Translations under genes and position numbers: made by a program
Assembly (NCBI RefSeq): GCF_024166365.1
Contig: NC_064823.1
Location: 3,776,924-3,840,923, forward strand
Source of the DNA: Elephas maximus indicus
Lineage: Eukaryota > Chordata > Mammalia > Proboscidea > Elephantidae
Reading direction: 5' to 3'
DNA: 64,000 nucleotides
Notes under the pieces: generated by a model
Database searches by the model: none
Told to the model about the DNA's origin: nothing
What the model saw: only the letters and a program-made list of their open reading frames with translations
Shown: positions 1-11,339 of the stretch, in pieces
Position numbering within the stretch: the first letter of the stretch is position 1
Layout: each line of letters starts with the position of its first letter

Positions 1-1598
1 TATTCCAGTGCTATTTAAACAAATTACAAAAACTTTGGTGGGAATTATCTGAGTTTATTGAGATATCATGCAGATCAGTTTTGATTTTTAGAAATCAAAA
101 AGCCTACAAATAACTCTGACTCATGGCAACTGCCCTTGCGTTGTTGCATTTGATGTGGAAAGAGCCTGTAGGCTTCCCCAGTGCCTCAGCCGCTTCTTGG
201 TGGTAAGTTAGGTGCTAATGGAGGTGTGTTCACCTTTTAGTGATATCACTATGGCCTCTTAGGGGCCGAGAGTGAATCAGAGGCATTAGAGACACCGGTG
301 CAGTTATCCCGAGCACAATTTTCTTTGCAGGGCAGCAGAATCAGAAGCCAGACTTGGCCATGTGAACCCCTGAAATGGGTTTCCTGGCCGCCGTCCACCG
401 CCACCCTTACTGCCTTGTCACACACGTCAGGGAGGCTACCGTCAGTGGAGTTGGGGTTAGACCTCAGGGTGGGACTTCACGGTTTTGTCAGCAATCCCTG
501 CCTCCTGGCCTCCACCTCACAGAGAGGAAGGAGAGAAGGGCAGCTGGCAAGGGGCCCATCTCAGCACAGTACACTTCCTGTCTCAGCTCTGGAAGACTAT
601 GCACCTATGCGCCAAATTTCCAACCAGAGGGAGACGTCCTTGGAACAGAAAACCCCTGCTTCCTCTGTCTGTGACTTTACACACAGTTAGAAATCATTTT
701 ACTATCAAGACCAATCACATCCCCGGGACATACTTCCCAACTCCCCTAACGCCTGTTACTGAAAAACTCCTTAATAACGATCTTCAACTTGAGTGGGCTT
801 TTTTTTTTCCCTTCACTTTGGTCCTGGGTATAATGAAATGATAAACTTTATGACAAATTTTCACTGTGTATACTAGCAATATATACACACATGCCGGTAT
901 ATCTTAACATATCTACTTGGTTACATTTTGGGTTACTATAATCTTCATTCATGTTTTGGGCAACTACAGGGATGATGTAATGCCTACTTATCATCTGAGA
1001 AAGTTATGTCCATGGTTCTGAGCTCCTTGCTTCAAAAATTTTTCTCCTGAGTTTTTTATGTTCTCTTTTTATCCTGAAACGCATTTAATAGGTTGTGAGG
1101 TATGTTTAAGGATCGAAAGCCGGGGGTCAGCTTTCAGCATTGATTGCAACAAAAAGTTAACCCCATCACAGTTAGCAAGCATCCTTGATTGGTCTTTTAT
1201 GGGATTTGGACTAAATCTATGAGCCTTATTCAACATCTATGATTCTATGATTTTTTTTTAATTATGGGAAATTAATGAAAGATGTTTACATGCATAATGT
1301 TTGCCCTTACTGTGTTATGAATGAGTTTTTTGTAGTGTGTCTGTGGGTGCATGTGCAAGAGAGTAGGAAAAATGTTTCTGAAACAAAACTTGACAAATAT
1401 TTGTAATGAAAAGTAAATTTAAAGATTGCTATAATTGCGCTATAGAAACAATGCAAGTATTAAACAAAATATACAATCATCTGTCATTCGTTTTCCTTTT
1501 TTAGTCATCAAGGCCAGAAGTGCAGCCATGTTTCCTTATCTACCTGCATATTTAAATTACCTAAGCAACCTTTACACTTTAAGTTGTTTAAAAATATT
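1..1598. other. Intergenic, no repeat or gene recognised
   Basis: No SINE, LINE, LTR or coding similarity seen. The frames at 298-690, 375-674 and 485-841 overlap in different frames and look random. By human gene order, the neighbour on this side of RAB33B should be SETD7, with its 3' end pointing this way. This block could be distal SETD7 3' UTR, but no SETD7 coding sequence is visible. Confidence 0.4.
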
Positions 1599-1907
1599 AG
1601 TCAGCCCTCTGTGTCTGCAGCTTCCGCAGCCTGGGATTCAGCCAACCATAGATCAAAAATATTTGAGGGGGATGGGAAAACAGACTTTCTTGTCATTATT
1701 CCCTAGATAATACAGTATAACAACTCTGTACATAGCGTTTACTTGGTGTGAGGCATTGTAAGTAATCTAGAGGTGATTTACAGTATACAGGAGGATGACC
1801 TTAGGTTATGTGCAAATACTGTGCATTTTATCTAAGGGACTTTAGCATCCTCAGGTTTTGTTATCTGCAGGAAACCAATCCCCTGTGGGTACCAAAGGAC
1901 AGCTGTA
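1599..1907 (+). mobile_element. MER2-like TcMar-Tigger MITE
   Basis: Starts AGTCAGCCCTCTGTGTCTGC and ends GGTACCAAAGGACAGCTGTA, an imperfect inverted pair. The interior GTCATTATTCCCTAGATAAT and GTAATCTAGAGGTGATTTA match the MER2 consensus as I recall it. Confidence 0.7.
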
Positions 1908-1939
1908 CTAACCATTGCCCATTTTCAAAGCATTACTGA

Positions 1940-2237
1940 CATTCTTACACGTACAGTGAAAGGAAACACGCCTGCTCCTGCACCACCCGGGTGATCAGCT
2001 GTGGGTCATGAGCTTTGACCCGTAGGGTTTTCAGGGGCTAATTTTGGGGAGTAGATCACCAAGCCTTTCTTCCCAGTCCATCTTAGTCTAGAAGCTCCAC
2101 TGAAACCTGTTCAGCATCATAGCAACACTCAAGCCTCCACTGTCAGATGGATGCTGGCTCAAGGTACATTGGCCAAGAATTGAACCTAGGTCTCCTACAT
2201 GGAAGGCAAGGATTCTGCCACTGAACCAACATTGCCC
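1940..2237 (-). mobile_element. tRNA-Gly-headed SINE with an RTE-like tail
   Basis: On the minus strand the head reads GGTTCAGTGGCAGAATCC and then box B GGTTCAATTC, like tRNA-Gly. The same body as 58293-58517 follows. The end contains GGTGCAGGAGCAGGC, the motif seen just before the tail of the RTE LINEs in this window. Confidence 0.7.
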
Positions 2238-2251
2238 CCTTCAAAGCATAT

Positions 2252-2425
2252 TAAAAAAAAAAAAAAACAAAACCCATTGGCGTCGAGTTGATTTCGACTC
2301 ACAGCGACTGTACACGACAGAGTAGAACTGCCCCATAGAGTTTCCAAGGAGCACCTGGCGGATTTGAACTGCCAGGCCTTTGGTTAGCAGCCGCAGCTCT
2401 TAACCTCTGCACCACCAGCGTTTCC
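2252..2425 (-). mobile_element. AfroSINE
   Basis: Antisense body, tRNA head and A-rich tail. The duplication TTCAAAGCATA is on both sides. Confidence 0.93.
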
Positions 2426-3384
2426 TTCAAAGCATACAATAAGAGCTAAAGAGGGGTAAAGAAAGGTTAGGAGTTTGCTATATGTTTGGCGTTACTCAGT
2501 GTACTGAAGCCAGAACAATTAGTAACATCAGCCAAACATGTTTGATCGATGAATTAAATATACAATTGAGTTTAATACAGACATCCTAAGGGGATTAAAT
2601 GTAAATGAGATAATCAGGGAAAATGGGAAACTTCAACTGATGGCCTAAAAAAGCCATAGAGACTTTATTAGGTGTTGTGGTAAGATTTTGGCACTCTTAG
2701 GATGACTTTGAGCCAAGAAACCCAGGCATCCCTTATTTCAGCCTAAACCACAGCCAGCATTCCCAAACTCTCCCCTACAACATTCGCAAAGCACGAAAGC
2801 CAAATGACAAGGGAGTCGAAATAGTACTTCGTTATTAGCTGGCCCTTCTGCCCCTGACCCTAAAGCAGTGGACTCAGAAAGCTGGGCCAGGCTACGTGAG
2901 TGAGGTACAGTTAGGCCTCAAACTGAAGCAGGCCATGAGAACTCTTGCTTTTTTTACCTCCCTCAGGGCTGGATCCTCAATCTTATCAGACACCAGCCAG
3001 CTACACAGAAGGAAGGAAACAGGAAGTGAGATGACAAGGTCAAAACTGACCCTACACCAGCTTCAACACTTGGACCACGGCATGCTGGGTCTTTAAGGCA
3101 AAGTGGTTTCACATACTAACACGTGGACTGGAACCACAAGATTAGTAATCTTCCTTCTTGGGAGGAGGAGGCGGAAGTGGGATTTAAAGTTTGATACAAA
3201 CTGAGGAAACTAGGAAGCTAAACTCCCGAAAATAAAGGAGCAGGCAACTTTTGTGAGTTAAGATTAGGATGGATCCAAGGATTTATAGAATCAGGTAATA
3301 TGTGGAAGATCAAGACCCACTTGTTCCGGTCTCAGTTGTCACACCACAAATACTTCTCACTAAGTATCTGCTTTTGGATCTGTA
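2426..3384. other. Intergenic, nothing recognised
   Basis: About 960 bases of non-repetitive sequence with no coding signal. The 66-codon frame at 2896 has no recognisable domain. Confidence 0.5.
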
Positions 3385-3560
3385 AGGAAACCCTGTTGGT
3401 GGTGTGGTTAAGAGCTATGGCTGCTAACCAAAAGGTCAGCAGTTCAAATCCACCAGGTGTTCCTTGGAAACACTATGGGGCAGTTCTACTCTGTCTTATA
3501 CGGTCACTATGAATTGGAATGGACTCGACAGCAGTGGGTTTGGTGTTTGGTTGGGTCTGT
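3385..3560 (+). mobile_element. AfroSINE
   Basis: Full head and body ending GGTTTGGTGTTTGG. The duplication TCTGTAAG is on both sides. Confidence 0.92.
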
Positions 3561-3574
3561 AAGAACGGTGTAGG

Positions 3575-4470
3575 GGCAGCGTCTGACCTCTAACTTCACA
3601 AGGGAGGAGAATCAAGATCAACAGCTCCAGGCTGATTACTATCAGGCGGAGGTCAGACATGCCTCCTCTCTCCACCATCTTTACCAACTCTGACACCAAC
3701 CTTCCCTCCCACAGCACTCTCTACTTCTCTGCTGGGTTCGATAATTCATTGCAATGGCCACACAGAGCTCACAGACAATACCTAAACAATTATGGGGTTT
3801 ATTAGGGAAGTAACAGGTTACAATTCAGGTTCAGGAACACTCGGGATACAGTTCTTCCATCAGGCCAGCATCTTTTCAGCTGTGCTCACAGGGAAACCTC
3901 TGTCTGGCCCTAGGCCTCTGCTCTGCTCAGGCAAGTGTTGGAAAGCTCTTTTAGCCACTACCAATAAATCCACAGGGGCGCTCAGCTTTCTTGCTTCGTG
4001 GACTGGGAAGCCCACTGCATGGTCTCATGCCAGTCTCTCCTGCCACCTCTTCTCACCGTCTTCAGGATTACAGCTCACTCTCTCTTGGTCTCCTGGTTCC
4101 AGGAGCTTCTCAGTGCAGGAATCCTGGGCCCAAAGAATGCACTCTCTGCTCCTGGCAGTTCTTCCTTGGAATTGGCTCTCTTTTAAGGCAAAACTGACCA
4201 ATCCACTTGCCGGGCCAAAATTGCCTTATTTGCGTCCAAAAAAAAAAAAACCAAACCCAGTGCCGTCGAGTCGATTCCGACTCATAGTGACCCTAAAGGA
4301 CAGAGTAGAACTGCCCCACAGAGTTTCCAAGGAGTGCCTGGTGGATTTGAACTGCCAACCCTTTGGTTAGCAGCCGTAGGACTTAACCACTATGCCGCCA
4401 GGGTTTCCCTTATTTGCACAACTGATTGGATGGGAATTACAAGACCAGGGTTAGAAAGGCCACACAAAAG
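3575..4470 (-). mobile_element. ERVL-like LTR plus leader, interrupted by an AfroSINE
   Basis: On the minus strand it reads an LTR 3' region with CCCTAATAAACCCC (poly-A signal), GAGCTCTGTGTGGCC and GAATTATCGAACC. A primer-binding-site-like TGGTGTCAGAGTTGG follows (3684-3698), similar to the 3' end of tRNA-Leu. It is homologous to the copies at 25930 and 28310. The AfroSINE at 4239-4408 splits it. No gag, pol or env is present. Confidence 0.6.
4239..4408 (-). mobile_element. AfroSINE in ERVL-like LTR
   Basis: Antisense AfroSINE. CTTATTTGC is duplicated at the two edges. Confidence 0.93.
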
Positions 4471-4880
4471 TGATCCATCGTACTGCAGGGTCTTATTGTT
4501 CTGGACCTCCTAGTTCATTATTAGGCTGTCATCTCTAGGATTAAATAACAGTCGTTCAGAAAAACTTCACGCTGTAGTAGACGCTTAGTGTCAACCCATC
4601 ATCAGATTGATTTGGGGCTAGTGAATAGAAGGTGCTGCTCCAAAAGTATTACAGAGAAAAATTGCTGCCTTTCATATAAAAAGCTGATGCTAACTGCCCT
4701 CCATCTTATCTGTATGATCCATAAATATGTTAAAAATTTTGTTTCTTTGCAAAAGCCTAAAACCAGGGTTTCAAATTTAGAACTTACCTCTTTTAGTATA
4801 CAGAGAAAAAGATAAGCGGATCCATCTAGATTGCTATCACATTTTTACTTCTTCAATATCAGAATGCCTTCAGCTTCAAG
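4410..4880. other. End of LTR, then unassigned sequence
   Basis: The first 60 bases continue the interrupted LTR. The rest has no recognised feature. Confidence 0.4.
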
Positions 4881-4884
4881 AAAC

Positions 4885-5190
4885 TTGCAAACCCAGCTCA
4901 ACACGGCTTTAACAGTACAGAAGATTTATTATCTCACAGAACAAAAAGTCTCAAGTGACCCTAGAATTGGTTAATTCAGCAGCTCAGTCAGGTCCTTTCT
5001 GTCTTTCTGGCCTGCCATCCCAGTTTGTCAGGTTTGTCCTCAGAGGCCAGCTCTCCTCACAGTCACAATACGGCTGCCTCAGCTCCAGGCATCATAGCCA
5101 GGTTTAGCAGCACCCAGCAGATTTAAAGGGAAGTCTCTTCTATGGTCTCCATCACTGAGGAAGCCTGAAACAGTCACTGGCAAGGGCAGT
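4885..5190 (-). mobile_element. Possible LTR fragment (MaLR-like)
   Basis: The phrase AAGATTTATTATCTCACAG with a following GC-richer stretch resembles antisense MaLR LTRs. No edges or target duplication seen. Confidence 0.35.
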
Positions 5191-5464
5191 GGGGACACCA
5201 TGATTACCTAAGTGAAGCATTTGACTGTGCGAAGAAGGGCAGATCACGTGGACAAAGCTGGGGTTCTCCTAGCATGGGAGAAAGGGGAAATGACAACTGG
5301 GCAGACCACCCACAGCATCTTCCTTACCTATATGGTGGGTTTTGTTTTCTTGTTTTCTCCAGGGAAAAATGTAGGCTAGTCTCTTCAAATTAAATAAGTG
5401 GATTCTTCAATTCCAATCAAGTTAGAGAATTAACCAGTGGGAGGTAGGGGATTCTACAAAGATA

Positions 5465-5700
5465 CATTTATCTTGAGTTTACACAGCAGTTTGAAGTGTT
5501 TTAGGTTATTCATTTAATCTTCTCAACAGCCATATAAGCACTGTTATCACCCCATTTTACAGAGGGAAAACCGGAGGCATTAAGATGTTAAGTGACTTGA
5601 AAGTAAGTAACACAGTCATAGAAGCAGGAAGTGATGGAGGCAGAATATGAAACTGGACTGCAGTGCTCCAGGCCCCTCTCTTAACCACACCTGTGGGACC
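5465..5700 (+). mobile_element. MIR SINE
   Basis: Contains the MIR core CCCCATTTTACAGAGGG followed by GTTAAGTGACTTG and CTCTTAACCAC. Confidence 0.8.
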
Positions 5701-6025
5701 TCCTCTTTCTCCTCGCACTTCGCTGTTGCTTACACTGTACATGCTAAGGCCATCCATTAAATTCTTTAGTCTTCCTTTCCCTTGATCATTCACTTAGCCA
5801 GCCAACCAACTGGCCTCCCTGACTGTGGTCGCTCCTTACACCAGTTCATGTGATACACAGACTAGCTTCCTATTTTACTCTCATTATTTTCTGCCCTGCC
5901 CCAGAACTTCCAGGTCCTTTGCCTGGATTTCTGCCACAGCCTCTGCCTCCCACCTTTGTTTCTCATTACTCGCCTCTGCCACGTGAAGCATCCTCAGTGA
6001 TAAATTATTGCACTGTTCCTGCCTC
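5700..6025. other. Unassigned, possibly old L2
   Basis: C/T-rich sequence of the kind found in degraded L2 3' ends. Nothing definite. Confidence 0.3.
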
Positions 6026-6027
6026 TG

Positions 6028-6215
6028 CACCAGGCAGTGCCGTGCAGTTAGAAGGGCCTGGGCTCTGGAGTCAGACTGGTTTCAGTCAGCGTTGCCACTA
6101 TCTATGTGGTACTGGCCTTTAAGCAGCTCTCTATCAAGCATGGATAAAACCTGCTGCGCTGGGTTGCTTTAGGGATTAAAACACTGATGTCTGGCCCATG
6201 GAAGGGGCTCACTAA
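6028..6215 (+). mobile_element. MIR SINE
   Basis: GGGCTCTGGAGTCAGACTGG and the following degenerate MIR body to GGAAGGGGCTCACTAAC. Confidence 0.7.
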
Positions 6216-6589
6216 CTATATCCTTGCTTCTGTTCTGGAAAGCCATCCTCCTGGTGCATCCAAATCTTGCTTCCCTTTAAGGGAGGCCCCAATTAGAGCC
6301 CCTCACCCAGTCGGCCTGCCTGATTTCTTGGGACCTGCTGTCTTTGAGTACCCCTCGTCTGGGCAGACGTTACCAGGCGTTGGCTATATACTACTGTGTC
6401 TGTGGCTGTCTAATGAGCAAAACACCTAACTGGCCTCCCCCTTTGGATGAGCAGCTTTTGGGAACCAACACGTGTATCTTCCTGGAGGCATGAAAAGCAT
6501 TCTCTAAATATTTGATCCACCACTCCTCTTTCAATTTGCCCTACTTTGGTGGCTTGTGTGTTGCTACAATGCTGGAAACTGTGCCACTG
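6216..6589. other. Nothing recognised
   Basis: About 370 bases with no repeat or coding similarity. The 6187-6429 frame has no domain. Confidence 0.4.
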
Positions 6590-6972
6590 GTATTTCAAAT
6601 ACCAGCAGGGTCACCTATGGTGCACAGGTTTCACTGGAGTTTCCAGAGTAAGAATAGGAAGAAAGGCCTGGTGACCTGCATCTGAAAATTAGCCAATGAA
6701 AACTTATGGATCACAAAAAAACATTGTCCAACTCACTTGCTGTGGACATGTCATCAGGAGGGCTCAGTCACTGGAGGAAGACATCATGTTGGGTAAAGTA
6801 AAAGGCCATTGAGGGCAAAGGTGACCTTCGTTAAGGTGGACTGGCACAATAGCTGCAACGATGGACTCAAACATGCCAGCGATTGTGAGGAGGGTGCAGG
6901 ACCTGGCGACGTTTCATTCTGTTGTACACAGGTCACCACGAGTCCAAGTCGACTGGACGGCAGCCATCTATC
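6590..6972 (+). mobile_element. Non-autonomous RTE derivative (SINE-like body joined to RTE 3' tail)
   Basis: The left part (6590-6710) shares the AGGCCTGGTGA body with the tRNA-Gly SINE. The right part (6720-6972) matches the last 250 bases of the RTE elements at 10730-10985 and 36930-37175, including the GTGCAGGACCTGGCGACG motif. It has no reverse transcriptase part, so it depended on an RTE partner. Confidence 0.7.
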
Positions 6973-7019
6973 TAAGTATTTGATGTGAGAATGACTGAGC
7001 CAGAGTATCTTTTTTTAAA

Positions 7020-7730
7020 TCACGTTCTGTTTGTTCATTCAACAAATGATTATTAAGCTTTATCACTTGTCATTCACTATACTAAACAAAAAAGAAAAAA
7101 AAAACAAACCCGTTGCTGTAGAGTTGATTCCAACTCAGAGCGACCCTATAGGACAGAATAGAACTACCCCATAAGGTTTCCAGCTGCTTTTTTCCCTGTA
7201 AAGCAGCTGGTGGATTTGAACTGACAACCTTTCAATTGGCAGCCAAGCACTTTAACCACTGCACCATTGGAGCTCCTCACTATACTAACCAAATTACCAG
7301 TGAATAAAATCAAAGTCCTTGCCCTTGTGGAGCTTACATTTTAGTAGGGAAATAACTGATAATAAATAAACAAGTCAATGACTATATGGACCAGGGAAAG
7401 TGCTATGAAACAAACAAAAAGGAATAATGAGTATTGGGGGAAGGTGCGGGGGCAAAAGGGGTGCCATCTTTTTTGGAAGATCAGGGAAGGATCACCAAGA
7501 AGGTGACATCTGAGCAGACCTGAGAGACTGGAGAGAAAAGCTGTGGGGATATGTAACTGTAGAAAGGTGTTTCCAGCAGAGGAGGGCTGCAAGGTGAGCA
7601 GCCCTGAGGTAGGAGTATACCCGCGGAGTGTTCAAGGAGGAGAGGCGAGGCTAGGGGGCTGGTGGGGAGAGAGGATGAGGTGATGTGCTCAGAGATATAG
7701 CAGAAAAGCAAATTCTATTGGGCCCTGAAA
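7020..7730 (+). mobile_element. L2 LINE 3' region, interrupted by an AfroSINE
   Basis: TTCATTCAACAAATGATTATT, then TGTGGAGCTTACATTTTAGT and GATCAGGGAAGGATCACC are typical L2 phrases. The AfroSINE at 7086-7276 splits it. Confidence 0.8.
7086..7276 (-). mobile_element. AfroSINE in L2
   Basis: Antisense AfroSINE with a slightly expanded middle. TCACTATACTAA is duplicated exactly at the two edges. Confidence 0.93.
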
Positions 7731-7784
7731 GCCATTTTAAGGACTATTTTTAACTCAGTGTACAATCGGAAGCCAACCGATGAC

Positions 7785-8216
7785 ATGGTTATCGATTGAA
7801 TCATGTCCCTCCAAAATATGAGTTGGAATCTTCATCCTATTGCCTGTATATGTAATCTAATGTAGTGTAATGTAATCACTTTCCATAATGCAATGTAATA
7901 TAATCTAACCAATCAATCAGTTAAGGTCATACCAGTATAGGCAGTGTAGGGTCAGTCCTAAACTGACGCACTTCTGAGCTATAAAAAGAGCAGATTAGAG
8001 ACAGAGGCAGGCACATACAGGGGAAGACAGATGCCATGTGAGGATCATCAAGAACCAAGAAACACCCAGGGCTACTGACACGGAAGGAATGGACATGGCT
8101 GAGACACTGACTTGGTCTTTTAGCCTACAGAACTGTGAGAAAATAAATTTTTGTTCTTTAAAGCCACTCACTTTTGGTATTCCAATTAGAGAGGCACTAG
8201 TCAACAAAGTAGACAT
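7785..8216 (+). mobile_element. MaLR (ERVL-MaLR) LTR
   Basis: Sense-strand MaLR phrases: ATTGAATCATGTCCCTCCAA near the start, CTATAAAAAGAGCAGATTAG, and AACTGTGAGAAAATAAATTT (poly-A signal) near the end. The edges are eroded. Confidence 0.7.
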
Positions 8217-8815
8217 AAAAGTGCTGTTGTTTGTTTTTAAAAGTAATCCAGCTTTGTTCAACTTCGTTTGGTGAGGTTCCCAAAGCCCTTCTGAAACTGT
8301 AACAAGACCTGCCTTTTGTTTGTAACAGGAGCGCTTTAGCTACTGCCTTGAGAACAGACTGGAGTGGAGGATGGGGACTCCAGATCATCATGGGTGGGAC
8401 AATGGTGGCAATTGTGAGGGTGAAAAGTGGCTGAATTCTGGATATTTGGAAAGGCAAAGACAATAGAATTTGCTGAGAAACAGGGTTAGGGAGTAAGAAA
8501 CCAAGGACAACTATGGCTTTTTTTTTTTTTTTTTTGGTCGGAGGAACTATAAGAATGGAGTTGTCACTTAATAAAATAACTTTTGCCACCTCTGCTAATA
8601 CTGATGATCTTAAACCTCCTGCACGCCCCCTGGTACTTGATTAGCCCAGGAATCTATGCATCATTATTTCTCCTGAAATATTTATATTTTTACTGTGTTA
8701 AAAATGTTTTGAAGTTATTACCTCATAATCCCATTTGAGGGAAGAATCTATTTTTTGTTGCAAGACAAGTTGGTCTATCTTCCAAACATTTAAATTGACT
8801 TTTAAAAATAAGGGG
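8217..8815. other. Unassigned, with a poly-T tract
   Basis: Contains a 19-base T run at about 8518-8536. Nothing else recognised. Confidence 0.4.
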
Positions 8816-8817
8816 AT

Positions 8818-9183
8818 GTAGTAGGCAGAATGGCGTCCCCACAAAGTTGTCCATGACCTAATAATCCTTAAAAACTGGCAAAGGGAAATTAAGTAGCAGA
8901 TGGGGTGAAGGCTACTGAAAAACTCACTGTAAACCAGGAGATTATCTTGGGTTATCTGGATAGGCCACTGTAATCATAAGGTCTTGAGAAGTAGAAGACG
9001 AAGGCGGAAGAAGAGGCAGGGTCAGAAAGAAGCTTCTCCACTGGCCATTAGCCAAGGAATGAGAGCAGCCTCCAGAAAGTAGAAAGGCAAGAAATGGATT
9101 CACGTCCTGCAGACCCATTTTGGATTTCTGACCTCCAGAATGATTAAGACAATAAATTTGTATTTTTTAAGCCACTAAGTAAA
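8818..9183 (+). mobile_element. MaLR LTR
   Basis: GTAGGCAGAATGGCGTCCCC at the start and AAGACAATAAATTTGTATTT with TTTAAGCCACTAAGT at the end are MaLR LTR hallmarks. It abuts the RTE LINE. Confidence 0.7.
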
Positions 9184-9185
9184 AG

Positions 9186-10985
9186 AGCTGAACGGAAGAT
9201 TTCAAAGGGTGTCTAGAAAAGACAAAATAAAGAATTATAATGAAATGTGCAAAGACATACAGTTAGAAAACCAAAAGGGAAGAACGTGCTCGATATTTCT
9301 CAAGCTAAAAGAACTGAAGAAAAAATTCAAGCCTCAAGTTGCAATATTGAAGGATTCTATGGGCAAAAAATCAAATGATGCAGGAAGCATCAAAAGATGG
9401 AAGGAATACACAGAGTCACTGTACCAGAAAGAATTGGCTGATGTTCAACCATTTTAGGAGGTAGCATATGATCAAGAGCCAATGTATTGAAGATGTCCAA
9501 GCTGCACTGAAGGCAATGGCAAAAAACAAGGCTTGAGGAATTGACAAATACCAACTAAGATGTTTCAACAAACAGATGCAAGGTTGTAAGTGCTCACTCA
9601 TTTATGTGAAGAAATTTGGAAGACAGCTACCTGGCCAACTGACTGGAAGAGAGATCCATATTTGTGCCTGTTTCCAAAAAAGGTAATCCAACCGAATGCA
9701 GAAATTATCACACGATATCACGCACAAGTAAAATTTTGCTGAAGATAAATCAAAAATGGTTGCAGCAGTACTTTGACAGAGAACTGCCAGAAATTCAAGC
9801 TGGATTCAGAAGAGGGTGTGGAACAAGGGATATCATTGCTGATGTCAAATGGATCATGGCTAAAAGCAGAGAATACCAGAAAGATGTTTGTTTGTGTTTA
9901 TGGACTATGCAAAGGCATTTGATTGTGTGAATCATACCAAATTACGGGTTACATTACAAAGAATGGGAATTTCAGAACACTTAATTGTGCTCATGAGGTA
10001 CCCATACTTAAACCAAGAGGCAGTGATTCAAACAGAACATGTGTGGCTTAAAATCAGGAAAGGTGTACATCAGGGTTATATTCTTTTGCCATACTCATTC
10101 AATCTGTATGCTAAGCAAATAATCCAAGAAGCTGGAGTATATGTAGATGAAATTGGCATCAGGATTGGAGGAAGACTCGTTAACAACTGGCAATATGCAG
10201 ATGACACAACACTGGTTGCTGAAAGCAAAAAGGACTTGAAGCACTTACTGATGAAAATCAAAAACTATACCCTTTAGTATGGGTTACACGTCAAAATAAA
10301 GAAAACAAAAATCATCACAACTAGACCAATATGCAACATCATAATAAATGGAGAAAATACTGATGTTGTCAAGTATCTCCTTTTACTTGGATCCACAATC
10401 AATGCTCACGGAAAAGCAGTAGTCAAAAAACGAAATGACGAATTACATTGGGCAAATCTGCCGCAAAAGACCTCTGTAAAGTCTTAAAAAGCAAAGATGT
10501 CACTTTGAAGACTAAGGTGTGCCTGACCCAAGCTGTGGTATTTTCAATGGCTTCCTATAAAATTTTTTTTTTCCTATGCATTCGAAAGCTGGACAAAGAA
10601 TAAGAAGAATTGACGCCTTTGGATTACGGTGTTGGCAAAGAATAATGAATATAACCATGGACTGCCAGAAGGACAAACAAATCTCTCTTGGAAGAAGTGC
10701 AGCCAGAATGCTCCTTAAAGAGGAAGATGGCAAAACTTTGTCTCATGTACTTTGGATGTGTTACCAGGCCGGAACAGTCCCTGAAGAAAGGCATCGTGCT
10801 TGGTAAAGTAGAGGGTTAGTGAAAAAGAGGAACACCTTCACAAGACGAATTGACACAGTGACTGCAACAGTGGGCTTCAACATTGCAGCAACTGTGAGGA
10901 TGGTGCAGGACCAGGCAGTGTTTCATTCTGTTGTACATAGAGTTCCTGTGCTGGAACCAACTCTAACATACCTAACAACAAGTTT
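9186..10985 (+). mobile_element. BovB/RTE-type LINE, 5'-truncated, with broken reverse transcriptase ORF
   Basis: The endonuclease end is missing. The reverse transcriptase reads in pieces at 9209-9457, 9664-9930 and 9888-10277. It shows the DYAKAFDCV motif (about 9900-9930) and the active-site box YADD at 10194-10205 with TTLVAES after it. The rest to 10985 is the C-terminal region and a tail ending ACCTAACAACA. At least three frameshifts make it inactive. This family donates the tail used by the AfroSINEs. It follows directly on a MaLR LTR. Confidence 0.9.
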
Positions 10986-10989
10986 GTAG

Positions 10990-11220
10990 TATGGAGCCCT
11001 GGTGGCACAGTGGTTAAGCGCTCACCTGCTAGCCAGAAGGTTGGTGGTACGAATCCACCAGAAGCTCCATGGGAGAAAGATGTGGCAGTCAGCTTCCACA
11101 AAGATTACAGCCTTGGAGACTCTATGGGGCACTTCTACTCTGTTCTGTAGGGTTGCAATGAGTTGGAATCCACTTGTCAGCAATGGATTTGGGGGTTGTT
11201 GTTGTTATTGTTATTTTTTT
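10990..11220 (+). mobile_element. AfroSINE, long variant
   Basis: The extra middle GATGTGGCAGTCAGCTTCC marks the long subtype. AAGTTTGTAG is duplicated at both edges (10980-10989 and 11221-11230). Confidence 0.92.
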
Positions 11221-11339
11221 AAGTTTGTAGTTTTTTGTTTGTTTTTTTTTAGCAGCCATAAAAAAACAACGCAGGGCATTTACCAGTATGGTGAATTATC
11301 AAAAATATGGACTGTCTGAATTGTAGCATTAAGGAAATG

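Noticed and set aside
298..841. Three overlapping open frames up to 130 codons near the start
   Set aside because: They overlap in different frames, have no domain or known similarity, and show no promoter or splice context.
3300..3512. Open frame of 70 codons
   Set aside because: Its second half is AfroSINE sequence (box B and body); the same peptide words recur wherever the SINE occurs.
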